From contig JAYJMM010000119.1 in assembly GCA_037349105.1 (NCBI GenBank), positions 2,863,001-2,927,000 of the forward strand: DNA of 64,000 nucleotides, given 5' to 3'. Positions 13,051-25,748 of the stretch are shown here, piece after piece (the stretch's first letter is position 1; every line of letters begins with the position of its first letter). The stretch is from Limnomonas spitsbergensis (Eukaryota; Chlorophyta; Chlorophyceae; Chlamydomonadales). Under the pieces are notes generated by a model. That model was not told the DNA's origin and did no database searches. It was given only the letters and a program-made list of their open reading frames with translations. A program made the translations under genes and the position numbers.

Positions 13051-14594
13051 CTGCAGCACACATACATTTTACTGAGCCGCACAAAACACTGTCCTCGTGG
13101 TATCGGTTATGTTCTGAGGTTCTCACTCTTGCTCTCTCTTCTTGGCTTCTCTATCTAGCTTACCCATCGGCTTTCTCTGCCAGGTCCTGTCGAGACAGGC
13201 TACAGGTTCATTGCACAGACGCTCTTGGAACCACTTTCAAGCGATAAGATAATCAGATCTCAGATAGATCAGATATCAGATATCAGATAAGCATGCATAG
13301 TACTTGGGGCGTGTCAGGATACATCCAGCCAGAAATTCGTTCCTGATCCTATACTCTAAAGACGCATAGGGCGGGGTTAGTGCATGCCATATGGATTGTA
13401 TAATTTGCGGGATTGTAGGTATGTTGCATGCATCCGCATGTGACGAGGAGCGCTGATGAACGCTGCCGACTGCTGATGACATGGCAGATGAGCGCCAGAG
13501 GTTGCAAACCACACGCGCAGACAGTGTACGTGTGCAGAGTACATGGACATGCCATACAGCAACGGCGCATGCAGCTGGCGAGTCATGTCTTGATATGTGG
13601 AGTCACGCGGCATGCACGTGCGCCAGCCGTCAGCCATGCTGTGCCATGCAGGTGCTTCGGCCAGGCTGCACCAAGCGCACAAGCAGCAGGCTCCTCGATG
13701 TCCCATATGGACACAGCAGCCTAGTGCTGTGCTTGTACCTTGCTGGTACCTTGATGCTGAAAAGGGCTTCATTGCCTGCAAGGTTTTGAAGGCCTTCGCT
13801 GGCTTTCACCCCTGGCGCCTGGTCCCCCTTCTCCTTGCCCTGGCCAATGCTTTTGGATTGTGGAGATGCAGGCATATTCTTGTTGGGACTGTGGCAGATG
13901 GGGTGGAATGAGAGATGAGTCGCTCGGTGTTGCTCGTCGCGGTTCCGGAAGAAGTGCAGGATGCATTACGCAATGGTCCTGGAGGGCGACGCTTTGTCAC
14001 GATCCTTAACTCAACGAGGAATAGGAGAAGGAAAACGACATGCCGATAAGCTGAAAATACGCAGCGACAGCGCCTGCAGCGATGACACCTGCTGCCGCTC
14101 CTATTGGGGAAGAAGGGGTGGCACGTCAGCAATCCAGCATCATGAACGGCGTGGGCATGATGGACTCGGTGCGGCATCATTAAAAATACCACTTCCATCA
14201 TGAGCACTGTGTCTCTTCATGGCGAGAGGCCTAACTGACCAATGAGTAGTTTTGCGCTGGTAGACCCAGACATGGGCGGGAGATGGGGCATGGTCTAAAA
14301 GGTCAATTGGTTTTATATCCATGTAAGCACCTATGCCAGGTTATCACTTTTACATGCTTGCACGGGCACGGAAGCAACATCCAGTGAGAATATCCGGGTT
14401 GGCGGGGTAGGCAGACAGCAACCGCAACCGCATCCGAGTCCAGCCAAAGTCTCACGAGATCTCTCAGATCTCTCACGTGCAGATCTCTCAGACATTTTTC
14501 GCCTTCATTTGATCCTTGGTTTCAAAATATCACCACCGAAATCGAACAAACTAGTATCGCTATGCCCCCGTAGCTATTCTAAATCGAACCTTCC
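13051..14594. other. Intergenic region between divergent USP (-) and GT49 (+)
   Basis: About 1.5 kb without a convincing gene. It should hold the first USP exon and both promoters. Near 13250-13290 there is a short GATATCAGATA-type simple repeat. At 14450-14495 there are repeated AGATCTCTCA motifs just upstream of the GT49 start. Open frames here are short and overlap on both strands, as expected by chance. Confidence 0.5.
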
Positions 14595-17500
14595 ATGAGG
14601 CCTTCAGAGCTGCTCAGCCTCACCACATTCCTAATAACAGTGGCTACGATCCCCCTGACCTGTCACATCGCTTCAGCAGCAGAAACAGCATTGGAAGAAG
14701 CATCCGAAGCACAGAGTCCGAAAGCCCTGCAAGTGCTCACCTGCCTGAACACTCCAGACTGTGGGCTAAGCCGCACGACATGGGACCACCTGCTTAAGGA
14801 CCAGCCGTCATGCATCAGGGCACACCGTGCATGGTGGCCAGCTGAAGCAGCGGGACAGGAGACTGCAGACCTGCCTGTGACTCTCGTCACACAGCTATCG
14901 GTGAACCGGCTGCCTCAGCTACGAGCGCAATGCCAAACATGGCAGGTAAGGCCCACAGCCTATGGCAGACCTGGCAGGCTAATTTAGCCGTAAGCTACTC
15001 GAGAAGCATGGCCTGTTCTGGTTCTTTACCCAGTGAGGACATGCAGCTGCTGTAGCTGCGTGCTTGATTAGGGCCAGGTAATAACGACTTTGTACCTCAA
15101 CAATTTATTCTCTCCTTCGTCTCCATCAACGCTGTATGGCAGTATGGACCTTATATAGACCTGGGTATGTTTCTGTCTGCATTGATTCTACTGACGGAGC
15201 ATTGCTCACTAGCCGATATGCGTGCACCGGCAGCCTGACCTTCAGCATCTGAACCAGAAGCATGCACGGCGTCAACATAAGGAGGACAAAAAAAGTCAAA
15301 AAATAATACAAAATCTGGGCTTCATTTACGGTAACACATTTTTAGTTTAGTTTGTCAGGATCCGATCCATACTTGGGATCATGGGCAGCAATGCATGGTT
15401 ACTTCTCAGCCAGCCAAAGCACCCCTTTTCTGATTACAATGCGGCCATGCAGCTGGAAAGCGAGATAATCCAACAGTAGCCCTTTCTTCAGCTGACAGCT
15501 GCCACAAGTATACCTCAAAACACCGCCTGCAAGGGTCTCTGACTGCTTCTGTATGCCACGCCATCGTTCAGGTGGTAGCGGCTACCACCGCTTGGATATT
15601 TTGTGCTTGCATACTCGCATTGAACCTGTCACAAAAACTTTATACAGGGGACTTTGGCTGCTGCTGTCTACCTGGCCATCATCGGACACGAGGATGATCC
15701 TCTGGACGGGGAGGGCGGTGACGAGCTCTCTGATTCGGCCACGGAGAGGATACAGGATGCGGAGGCATCAATTAATAAGCTGACCAGGTAGCGTGTCAGC
15801 ATGAGCGTGGAATCTGTTGGGAGGAGGTGAAGGGAAATTAAGAGCCACCCTATACCTCAATGTGCTTCATCTACTCAGCTGCATTGCGGCCTACAGCAAT
15901 TGGAGCTCAGTGCAGCATGGCCTGTTGCGTAAGCCACCGGCCATGGGCCAGTTAAGATTTTGTCCTAATTGGCCCACCGGTGGCCGCCTGACGGCCTGCC
16001 GAAGGTGGCCTGGCAGTCACTAACGCAAACACTTGTAAGACCAATGCTCACGAGTGCTTTATTGACACACAATGCCGCACTGCACTGCAGAACGGCCCAA
16101 AGTTTCCCTTGTTCCAAAACTGCCATATTGCTAGAGGCATTGTGCCCATGCAGCGTTAATTCAAGTGCCGTGGCACCAGCCAGACAGAGGAAACATGCTT
16201 GCTGTATCGAGACAGCCCATCACCTTGCCTGTGTCTGCGCCTGCTGCTGTAGCTGGGCGGCTGCGGCTGGCCGGTGCCAGCTGCGGGTGCTGCTGCTGGT
16301 GGAAGCCTTCCGTCAGGATCGCGTGGCTAGCGTGCTGTACCCGGTCAATCGGCTCCGGAACTACGCGCGGCTGCTGGCCGACTCGCCTCTGGTGGCTAAC
16401 ATAGACGTGGACATGCTGCCCAGCCTGAGCCTGTCGGCCAGCCTGCGCGAGAACTCGACGCAGACGCGTAACCTGGTCAAGGGGTGTGTCAAGGAGCGGG
16501 AGGTGTATGTCGTGCCGGCGTTTGAAACAAGGTACGTATGAGGGAGGGGAGCATTCTGTTGGAATGAGGGGGGGGGGCAGGCAGGAGAGCATGTAGCTGG
16601 AGCGATGTGGGTGGGCAGGCTGGGGAGCATGAGTGTAAGTGATGTGGGGAGAGGGCAGAGACGCATGCGGTTGGAATTGGGCAGTCGAAGGGAGGTATAT
16701 CAGCCGCCTGACACTGCCGCATCTATCTAGCATTGTCTGGGAGACCTGAATATATGTAGTATTGCCGTTCTGTACTACCGGTGATTATCTACTATCTACA
16801 CTTTGGTAGAGTCAGAATATTTTCCTCCATGTTTGAGTATGTGACATACATGCAGTGCACTGGCAACAGCTCGTTGTTTTAGTGACTGGAGTGCTGAGTG
16901 TCACTGTTCCAGCGACACGCAGTCTCTATCGCTGTCGGCCTCCACAATCAGTTCAATTTTGCTTTTACCTTGGTTCTGCCTAAGCATTCATGGTGCCTGA
17001 CTCTCTCTAATAGAGATCCAACCTCAATCGATTATAAAGTGTGTGGGAGGACGTGACCTGCTCCCTCCCCCCCATGCAGCTGTGGAGGACCTGCCTATGC
17101 TGATGGTGTCGCGATCCTTCCCAAGGACCAGCTGCCAGGCAGGATCGATCAGGATTGTCTCTTGCAGTTTAGGTGAGCCCAGCCAGAGCTGCCTAATACA
17201 GGCTATTTTTCTTTTACAGGTGCGGGTGACCGCTCCTGCCCCAACTGCCGCTTGCTCAGACCAGTGGATCGATGGAAGTATGGAACCGGGGCAGAAAAAG
17301 GAAACTGGGTGTTTGAGAATGTGACCTGCCCCTCCCCCGCCCACGCAGCTGTGGAGGGCTCGTGTGTGCTGGTAGGCGTGTCTATATCAGACAAAAACAA
17401 AACATGCTCATGTTCTGATGTGATCAGACTGTGTAAAGAGCCTTGTCGTATCCCTTGGCCACATGCGCTGCACCGGCAGTCTGCTCCTGCTCTCCCGGTG

Positions 17501-18803
17501 ATGCCCCGTGGAGGCCCTCTGATGCCTTGTGGAAGACCTCTGATGCTCTGTGGGGGGCTAGGGGACTGAGCAGGCATTGATCATGCGTGCAGGCAGAAGG
17601 TGGCCCCTGCCTGCCACAACGTGACAGACTTTGCGCGGTGGTTCAAGGCGACGGAGGCTTACCAGGTTGACTACAAGACGGAGTTTGAGCCCTGGTTCAT
17701 CAGTGACCGGCTCACGACACAGGTATTGTATGCTGAAGGCGGGATCCACGTTGGCTAGATCGGATCTATGGCGTTTAGATATATTGACCTGAGATCCAGG
17801 GCAGAGGGCAATACAGTGGAGGTAGGGTGACTGCAATGGCAGCGGCTCTGATTACCCAGGTGCCGCTGCCACTCCTTGTTGCAGCACCTCAAATGAAGGG
17901 CAGAATTCTTGTGCGTTGCGATGGCTCACAAGTCTCCGTGCCAGGGTGCTGACAGAGGTTGTCGCTTTTTGTATCCATTCCCGCCCTGCCTGCCACCCAT
18001 CCACCCATACGCCTTCCCGTGTGATACCGGAAACCGAAATTTGCTCTCATCCCCACAGTGGTTTGACGTTCGGTTTCGTGGCTACGGGAAGAACAAAATC
18101 GTTCAGGTGGCTGCCACAGCAGCCTCACGCTCTCCATTCCTGGTCCACCCCTCCGGCTTCCTCGTGCACCGGCAGCACCCAGAGTCACCCAGCAGGAAGG
18201 CGTTTCTGAAGGTGGGAGATGATGTACCAGGACTTTTGAAATTACTGGACAGGAATCTTCGTTCAAGGTTTAATTCTAAGAAGTAGCCGACAGGAATCAG
18301 AAAATCGTAATTTCTGCCACGCCACGGGAGTGCTGATATGCAGCCCGGCGTCCAGACACATTTCTGCTCATGCTTTTGTACGGCTAGGGGTGAATTGTTG
18401 CCAGACGCAATACCCGTGCGCTCCCATGGAATAGTGGGAGTTTAAGGTCAAGGGTTCGGATACTAAAACTGGAAGTCTGGAAATCTGGATCTCTGCGGTT
18501 ATCACTCAAATCACTGAAACTCATCAGCCATCGCATGCGTCACACCTTTGCCTGCTGGCTGTGTGAGTGTCTGTCTGATGCCCGCTTGTGTCACACCTTT
18601 GCCTTCTGGCTGGGTCTCTGATCCAGGTTAAGTTCAAGAGCAGATCAAACGCCAAGCTGCTCGAAGGCAGCTTGTACAGCCACATCGAGGCCCTTTGGAA
18701 TGAAACACAGGCGCAGATGGCAGAAGGGATGTACAAGCCTGCACTGGACCCAGCGTTGCAGAGTTGCCTGAGTCAGGGGGGCCTGCCATGGTGGCAATCC
18801 TAA
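14595..18803 (+). CDS. GT49 family (LARGE/B4GAT1-like) glycosyltransferase
   Basis: Complete seven-exon model: 14595-14945, 15648-15787, 16253-16531, 17080-17172, 17593-17722, 18059-18211, 18627-18803. All phases match and the product is 440 aa. Residues 1-30 form a hydrophobic signal peptide or signal anchor, so the enzyme probably acts in the Golgi lumen. Next come VTLVTQLSVNRLPQL and GTLAAAVYLAI, then YPVNRLRNYARLL, the metal-binding DxD at about 215-217 (NIDVDMLPS), VVPAFET, TDFARWF, EFEPWFI, RFRGYGKNK and LVHRQHPES. The order matches the LARGE C-terminal domain and B4GAT1. In animals these add GlcA or act in matriglycan synthesis; the algal substrate is unknown. The exon at 17080-17172 is in phase on both sides and could be skipped, but LARGE has sequence at that place, so I include it. 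No second catalytic domain is fused. Confidence 0.88.
17050..17366 (+). repeat. Duplicated 3' splice site and exon start in the GT49 gene
   Basis: Two copies of GTGACCTGC, a C-rich tract, then YGCAGCTGTGGAGG occur about 250 bp apart (near 17053-17088 and 17318-17357). The first is the acceptor and start of the exon at 17080. The second lies in the next intron and its frame soon meets a stop. A segment crossing an intron-exon border was therefore copied. Confidence 0.8.
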
Positions 18804-19781
18804 CAGCAGCAACAACAGCAGTATTTGTTAGGGCTTCTAGGACGGTAGCACGGCTTCTGAGTTGAGGAATTACTGTGGGAGAGCCATACCACGTGTGACA
18901 GGCCTAACTGTTATTTATGGGCTGATGGCGCCCGTGGCTTCACAAACTTTCAACGGTTTCACCAAACCGTTAATGTTAATGAACTTAAGGTTGCCTGTCA
19001 GACATGAATGCCAGCGTGTATTCAATGCGAACCAGAACATTTCCACAGGCCACTCTGCAGTCACCATTAGGCCGATAGGGACCCCAAACTGACTGGCCAG
19101 CAGCAGATCTAGAAGCATGGCTAGAAGCACAAGCCCCCCTAGCTGAACATCGTGATGTAGCTGAATGGTAGCTTACTACCCTAAATAAATATTGCTAACA
19201 GCCAGGTCATAGCTACAGGATTGTCTCAAGCTTGGACACAGCGCCACTGAAGGGACCGTCAGACGCCTGTGAATTGTTTTGATCAGCCTATAGTATGCAA
19301 AAGGTTTACGAGTCCCTTTGTGGCACACTCTTACCAGTACTGGTCCTTACCATAGCTGGTTAAGTAAAATAAACATAGAAGAAAGGTGGGGAACGAACCG
19401 GTAATACCTGATGGTGCTCTGCAAGACTTCGTCAGGGGCGCAATCTGCAGTCCCGAACTTTAATAAAGTACCAGCATAAAAATAGTAGGCTTGATCTGCC
19501 GCAAAAGACGGAGCAAAATATGCAAGGCACCACATAGGACGAGCTTGAGAAAAATCGTCTCTCCCCCCATGCATATCAGTATATTACCTTCAGTCCGTCA
19601 TTCCTTTAACTTAACAATTCTCCAGCCTGACAGTTGGGTGCCCACACGGCTGAGCCTATTGGGCATGTGTTGTAAGGTCTTCAACATGTGGTCCGCCATG
19701 CACGTGCACATGCAACGCGGCCGAGCCTTTGCAGCATGGCACATAAGTTGTATGTCATTGACATGTACATGCAATGCTGTG
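18804..19781. other. Intergenic region between convergent GT49 and TPR genes
   Basis: About 1 kb between two gene ends. No open frame of note. The right part (about 19630-19790) holds a copy of a dispersed repeat with the landmarks CCGAGCCTTT and GTCATTGACATG, also seen near 31.2 kb and 35.8 kb. Confidence 0.5.
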
Positions 19782-22298
19782 TCACCTTGCTGTCACATTG
19801 AAGGGTGTTGACATAGCCTCAATAGCATACCCATCGTCTTTACAATAGTACAACGCATACTGGACATCCTGTGCAATATCGCTTGGGATTGTCAAGGAGA
19901 CAACGCCGGGGCTCGAGGCTGCCTGGGAAGGCTTGTCGTTACCCCCATCCAGGTACCACCAAGCAGGGCAGGCAGGCTCTAAGGGGATGGAACCACCGCC
20001 CGGGGCCCCGCACGTGGCCACATTGCACAGCCCGATCCAGTCGCACTCCCCCACGGTCCGCCTGGTGTTCCGCCAGCTCAGCTCAATCGTCTCCCCGGCT
20101 GCGTAACTGCTCTTCGTAACTCCCGTCAGCGTCACGTCAGCCTCGGAGGCGCAGTCAGGCACAGCAGCGCATTTCCTCAGCCATATCGCGGCTGCTTTTG
20201 TCCTCTTGTCGTCCTCACCAAGCTGCTGAAGCAGGCCATCGTGCGCCTGTTGCAACAGCGCTGTGGCCTCCAGCTTGTCCTCCTCCGTGGCCAGGACCAA
20301 GGCGCCTAGGTTCATAGCAGTCATCAGGGTCGATAAGTGTGAGGCGCCGAGCTCGGCCTGGCGCCCCTTCAGCACGCGGCGGTACGTCGCCAGCGCGTCT
20401 GTCTTGTGGCCCATGTTGTCCTGCCGCGTGGCCAGCGTGTTGAGCAGCATGAGCGTCGTAGCATGGCACTCGCCGAGGGACTGTGCGCAGGCCTTGCAGC
20501 CAGAGATGTGGAGGGCGAGCGTGGGATCGTCTCTGGGACAGGATCTGTGAAGCATTGTGGACAATGCAATCCATAAGGGGTCTAACTCAACACGCTTGGC
20601 AACAGTACGTGTAAGCAAACGTTTGGTTGCATACTGTCTGCTGATGACAGTACGGGGGGGGAGTCTAAGTAGTGTGTTATCATTACAATGACTTGACAAT
20701 TACCATGTGTAAAATCAGTTAGGCATGGCAGAAGTGCGTTTCATATTAATATTCCTTCACCAATGAGTGATGTTACACACCTTGGTCCCTGCTCAGGCAC
20801 GGCCGCATGGGCATCCAACTGCCTTATTTTGCCTGAAGCACCAAAAAAACCTACTTCGCCAAATGTTGCGCCAACTTTACCTATCATGTCGGCAAACAGA
20901 ACCAAGAGTTGCTGGAACCCTCATGCCTGATAAAAATGCGGCCACCCGGTCTCGCCTGACCTGATCTTCGTGTCGAACTCAGCATAAAGCGGCTGCAATT
21001 CTGCCTCCACTTCAGAAGACAGCGGCCCCCTTGCAGCATCCTCGTCGCGGCCAAGGCATGCGGACAGTGCGCGGATTGCAGCCAGTGCGCCGGTGTTCGC
21101 AATGCCGCCTGGCCTCTCCCGCATGACTTTGACCACTTTTCGGTAGAGCGGCAGGGCCAACTCGGCCTTGCCCTCAGCACAGTAGCTCCCCGCCTGAGTC
21201 GTCATAGCGGCCAGCACGTCGGGGTGCCTCGGGCCAAGCGAGGTCTCCAGCGCTATAATTGCAGCCGGCATGGTGACTGGGGCCCCCTGCTGGTTAGGAG
21301 CATCAAGGCACTTGAGGATGTAATGAGCAAGGACCAGCGGCTGGGTGCTACATGATATCATGCCTCCAGGATGGCCAACAATTCCCTTCAAACTTTCAAA
21401 CCTGGCCAGGAAATTTGTTCGCAGTCTAGACCTGACTTTGCCCAGCCTAATTTCTCTCAAAATATATGCCTACCCAGCGCAGTGCAGCAGCTATCACCAA
21501 GGTTTAACATCCCATTGATGGTTGCAGTGGAATAGTGGATGCACATGGTCCAGCATGATATCACTCTCCAATCGTTGAGGAATGAATCCAGCACGCAATC
21601 TCGCTGAATAGAGGCATGAGTGCACGACCCACACATGGTTTATTTATGCGCCATGCAGTCATGCATGACATGTGACAGATGTGAGCAGCAGTGCTTATTT
21701 TAGCGTGTGCCAGACCCACAGTGTAGCAACCTGAGTTGCTAAAGTATATAATATATGTATTTCCGTGTAAAGAGCCCCGCCTCGCTCTATACTGACTGTG
21801 TCTCCATGATATCTCTCTCATCATTCTACACAGTCCATGTTATACCAAGGCGTCCCTTGGTACGTCTTGTACAGCCTTAGAAGCAAGTAGCTGGAACGCT
21901 ACTCACAGGGGGATAGGCTACTGCCTACTGGGAACCGAATCTTGATTGAGTGGTTAGGCCGGTTGCCCAAGCAGCAGGGCTTGCCGCACCAAGCCCTGCT
22001 GGCTGGAGGCCTGGCTATAGGAGTGTAACTGCTATGAAGTGCCCTCAAATCGTCACTGGTGATCAATTTGCATCCCCTTGACCCCATGTACCCTTGTACC
22101 GGTAGTTCCCCATGCATGTATGAGGGGGTGATCATGAAGACTGTAGGGTCCAAGAATAGCTCAGCTTCAAGAAATCGAGCGATGTCCAATGTAAATTGAT
22201 TTGAAGGTCGAGTCTACGTTGTCACTAGCATATCCTGGCAAGGCCTTACTTACGTCTGGGTCGAGGGCACCATTGCCTGAGGACGCACCGCACCCCAT
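19782..22298 (-). CDS. Predicted N-myristoylated TPR protein with C-terminal DWIGL domain
   Basis: Three-exon model: 22298-22254, 21340-20961, 20532-19782. Phases match and the product is 391 aa. The first exon encodes MGCGASSGNGALDPD; MGCxxS is a classic N-myristoylation start with a nearby Cys for palmitoylation, so the protein probably binds a membrane. Residues about 16-260 are helical with kinesin-light-chain-like TPR repeats (LGPRHPDVLAAM, ALPLYRKVVKVM, ALATYRRVLKGRQAELG). Residues about 277-391 form a beta-rich module with GETIELSW, DWIGL (about 306-310), WWYLDGG and YYCKDDGYAIEA. This resembles SKICH/Ig-like modules that carry a DWIGL(F/Y) motif. The fusion is not one I recognise. The first exon is joined by splice logic across a 913-bp intron, so the myristoylated start is less certain than the rest. 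Confidence 0.72.
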
Positions 22299-22819
22299 GA
22301 AGAGGAAAATGTCCGAAAATGTAGACGCCTGTGGTGTGCTAGTTTTGAAGTGTATGCACACCGTCGCTTTGTGAATCCGAGCTGTAAACAATGTCGCAAC
22401 TTGTGTGCTCTAAGAAAGTCACGATTAACTGGTGTGCTCGAAGCCACGGGTTTTGTGCTCGAAGTTTCTGCGCACAACAACAGGACGCCCGTGCAAGAAA
22501 TAAAGAGAATGTCTGTCCAGCATGGATCTCAGGGCTTTGATTTGGTGCAGAACAGGTTGGGCAGTACACCACATAAAGTGACGCGCTGTCGGTTTCAACG
22601 GTTTCCAGGGTTTCTATCTCGCATGCTAAAATGCTTGTGCACATTTTACCCACGAGAGTAACGGGGTTCGGGGCCTTGTGTCAACCCCTTGTTTTAATAT
22701 GCATCCATGCATGCACAGTTGCTCACGGCGTGGAAGATGGTAAAAGTCTGAAGAGTTGGGCAATTTCCGGATCCTTTTTGTGTGCACTCTGGGGATGGCC
22801 CAACAGCTACACCCTTAGG

Positions 22820-23233
22820 GGTCGGTCAGACTGCGTTACGTTTGAGGTTGCGTTTGGCAGTTGCGTTTGGGTTGCGTTTGGATTTAGCGTGAATCTGACG
22901 CTAAACTGGTCACACTGCGTTTGGGCAAGACGGCAGGGCAAGACGACGTCAGGGCACGGCATGGTACATTTTTGTGCGAATTCCGTCTCCCAGCGACTCG
23001 GGGTTGATATTTCCTTACATTGTAACATATATATTGTTCGTGTCAAGCTTAAGATCAAGCTTAAGCTGGAATTCATGAAAAATCTCAAACGCGAAACGTC
23101 AACCCCCCCCCCCCCCCCCTGCGTTTGCGTTTCGCGTTTTGACACGTTGCGTTTGGCGTTTGGGTAGTGTGACCGGCATCGCGTTTGCACTTTTTCCTGA
23201 CGCAACCCCAAACGTAACGCAGTCTGACCGACC
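22820..23233. mobile_element. MITE-like element with about 25-bp terminal inverted repeats
   Basis: The left end GGTCGGTCAGACTGCGTTAC is the reverse complement of the right end GTAACGCAGTCTGACCGACC, and the match continues into GTTTG/CAAAC. The 414-bp element has no coding capacity. Its interior has many GCGTTTG/CAAACGC motifs, a second inner inverted match (GGTCACACT with AGTGTGACC), and a C-run near 23103-23119. No clear target-site duplication is visible (flanks CCCTTAG and AGTCCTG), so the superfamily is open. Confidence 0.8.
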
Positions 23234-24940
23234 AGTCCTGTGTTGGGCGCTGGCATATGACGACCAGGCAGAAGAATACTGAGCATGCGTGTTGCTAGTT
23301 GAGTCTGACATTGGTCCGAGCCTCCCCCCTTCCCTCATATAGTCCTATGTAAAGACCCTGCGGACACACACAAAAACAGCCGCCAAGCAGTAATCTAGCC
23401 TGGCAGCCTCTCCTCCTGCTTGATTGGGACCTAACCATTGGCACCTAGGTGAAGTGCGACAGCATGCAATGTTTGATCAACTGGTTTTAAGCGAGACGCG
23501 TCGCACTTAAGACTGAAGGAGGCATCTGCCGGTATGATGGAACTTGGGCACGCAAGCCACCTCAGCTTGACATAAAGAAGGCGACGTTGCAGCGTGGTTT
23601 GAGGAACATGGCCCTGTTATAACTGATCAAAAAAATAAGGGGAATAGGGCATGGAGCAAGGTGGGTTGGGCCCGTCATGAGGCAACAGCTGCAACGAACA
23701 GGCAGAGGCAAGGAGGCCATGCAGCATCAGCACTAGCAGCGGGGCAGGAGGCTGCATCACTCATTCAGTCAAGGCAGGTAGGGATGGCAAGCGTAGCCTC
23801 TGGCCCCTTTATCTCTGCTCAAGAACCCAGACCAGAATCTTCCCACCATTCGATGGTCATTCATGCCCATTTGGCCTGACCCATGGTTTTCCTACCCACG
23901 TGTCTTTCAAGGACAGAAATGCGGCAGGCTCCGCACCAGCCAGGCATCTGCTGCCGTTGGACGGCGCTGTTCAGTAGATTCTTCCTCGCTGCTGCCCGCC
24001 CGCACTCTTCCTCGCTGCTGCCCACCCACACTCTTGCTCGCTGCTGCCTTCCCACACTCTTGCTTGTGCTGTGAACTTGCATGCATCCCTTTCAGGAAGC
24101 AGGCTGAACAGGCTTCAGACACACCATCATAAACCGAGGCATGCATGAACATCTGACACCGCCCCTCGCCTCTAGAAGGGCATGGGTGGGGCAAGCACGA
24201 GCATGGCTGTTTAAGCCACTGCGCAAGGGAGCTGCAATTTACCGTATACGGTAATGCAAGGAATAGTAAGAGTGAATGTGAGCTCTGTGGCAAAGTCTCT
24301 GACCTCGATAGAAACCCTGTTAATCTTCAGATCCGCCAGGCAGAAAATAGTGCAAGAAATTGGCTGAGGAGCTGCGGGGCAAGGGCCATGCCTCCAAGCG
24401 GCAGCGACAATCAGATCGTTGCTGCCTTCTCCTCCTCCAGCTACTTCTGCTACTTCTGCTTGCAATGTCAGCCTCTTTGCTTCCGGATGTCATTGCAATG
24501 TGCAAGGGATACACCCTGGACAACTCTTCACAGCGTTGTATGCCTAATTTAAGGGATCCCAGGTCAGCGTCCACTAAGCGTCCATCACTGCATGAACATT
24601 TCAGTTGAGTTGAGCGGCGGATTTATTCAGCAGCTCTTACCTAGGGTTTTCAGGTGTAGCTTCTGCGGACATAAGACCGAGCCATCAGATGTAGCCCTTG
24701 CAGAAGGTTCCCATCTGTCATGCGGACCGTCAGGATTGCCTCGTTGTGTGTTCTTGACTGAGGGCTGGTGCATCCATACTCGCTCGGCTTGGGCTTTCTC
24801 TTTCTCACACCTCTGAAAATAGGAAAGCACACATGCATGCATGCATGCATGGAGTACGATGTGAACATCGGCCCATGCAGAGCTATAAAAAAACATTCCA
24901 AAGAATTAAACCAGGCTGAGCACGCACCTGTACCGTTCCA

Positions 24941-25748
24941 TAGTTTTAGTCGGATTTGTTTTTTTCTGAGTTGGTTTTTAATTCAAAAACCCGGGATTTG
25001 CTTTTGAAAGCGGTTGGGTTTTTATGGTTGGTTTTCGTATTTTGTACCTGAAACTATTGGTTTTTACACTTTTGGTTTTATCAAAAACCATTTTCTGGGC
25101 TTTAATTTGGTTCCCCCCTGAAAAGTCCCTAAACAGGCCTGCAGCTCTGTATTCTCTCCAGCTTCTTAAGTAAGATGTATTCACTATCCAGCAAATATAT
25201 ATCATTGAGTCACAACTACGGTAAGTACCTACTGAAACAAGAGGCCACATGGGGCCAAAGGTGCAACAAACATATTCTCTGCCCATCAGAATGCAAGTGT
25301 GTCAAACCGAAGTTGGAAAATAAACAGGATCAGCACCAACAGTCAGACATGCTAGCATGCTTTACTGTTTAGGGCCCATTGCCCTTAGACGCACGGGCAC
25401 GAACACAGCGCGGCCGCTCTTTGTTGCAGCCACCAACGGCACATGCTCTTCCTCCTCCTCATCGGTGGCTGCCCCATCCTCCCCCCCCCTCATCGGTGGA
25501 GGCCCCCTCCTGCCCCTTCTGCCCCTCATAATGTTAATTGCCACCTCATTGTAATCATTGTAAATGGAGATTGGTTCGCGCTGACCGAAAATAGGCGCGA
25601 ATAGGCGCAAAATTTCGACTGAAAACCCTGGTGTACCCCAAACTTTTGTTTTGTATGGTTGGTTTTCTTGCTTTGTACCTGAAACTATTCGTTTTCATGA
25701 TTGGTTTAATATAAAAACCGTCTAAAAAAGCAAATCCGACTAAAACTA
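24941..25748. mobile_element. Inverted-repeat element, 18-bp perfect termini
   Basis: TAGTTTTAGTCGGATTTG at 24941-24958 is the exact reverse complement of the sequence at 25731-25748. Just inside, a roughly 40-bp segment with TTTTGTACCTGAAACTATT occurs twice in direct orientation (near 25024 and 25655). The middle near 25430-25540 is pyrimidine-rich. No transposase is encoded. Terminal inversion with internal direct duplication suggests a nested or rearranged non-autonomous element. Confidence 0.65.

Noticed and set aside
17318..17570. An extra GT49 exon starting at the second acceptor
   Set aside because: Its frame meets a stop within about 25 codons and adds nothing that matches GT49; it is a duplicated splice site.
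24360..24608. Small leucine-rich membrane-like peptide
   Set aside because: A run of CTC/CTT/CTG repeats explains the leucines. There is no similarity, no splice context, and an equally open frame on the other strand.
25362..25610. Minus-strand frame with an acidic run
   Set aside because: It lies within an inverted-repeat element; the acidic run comes from a simple CTC-type tract.
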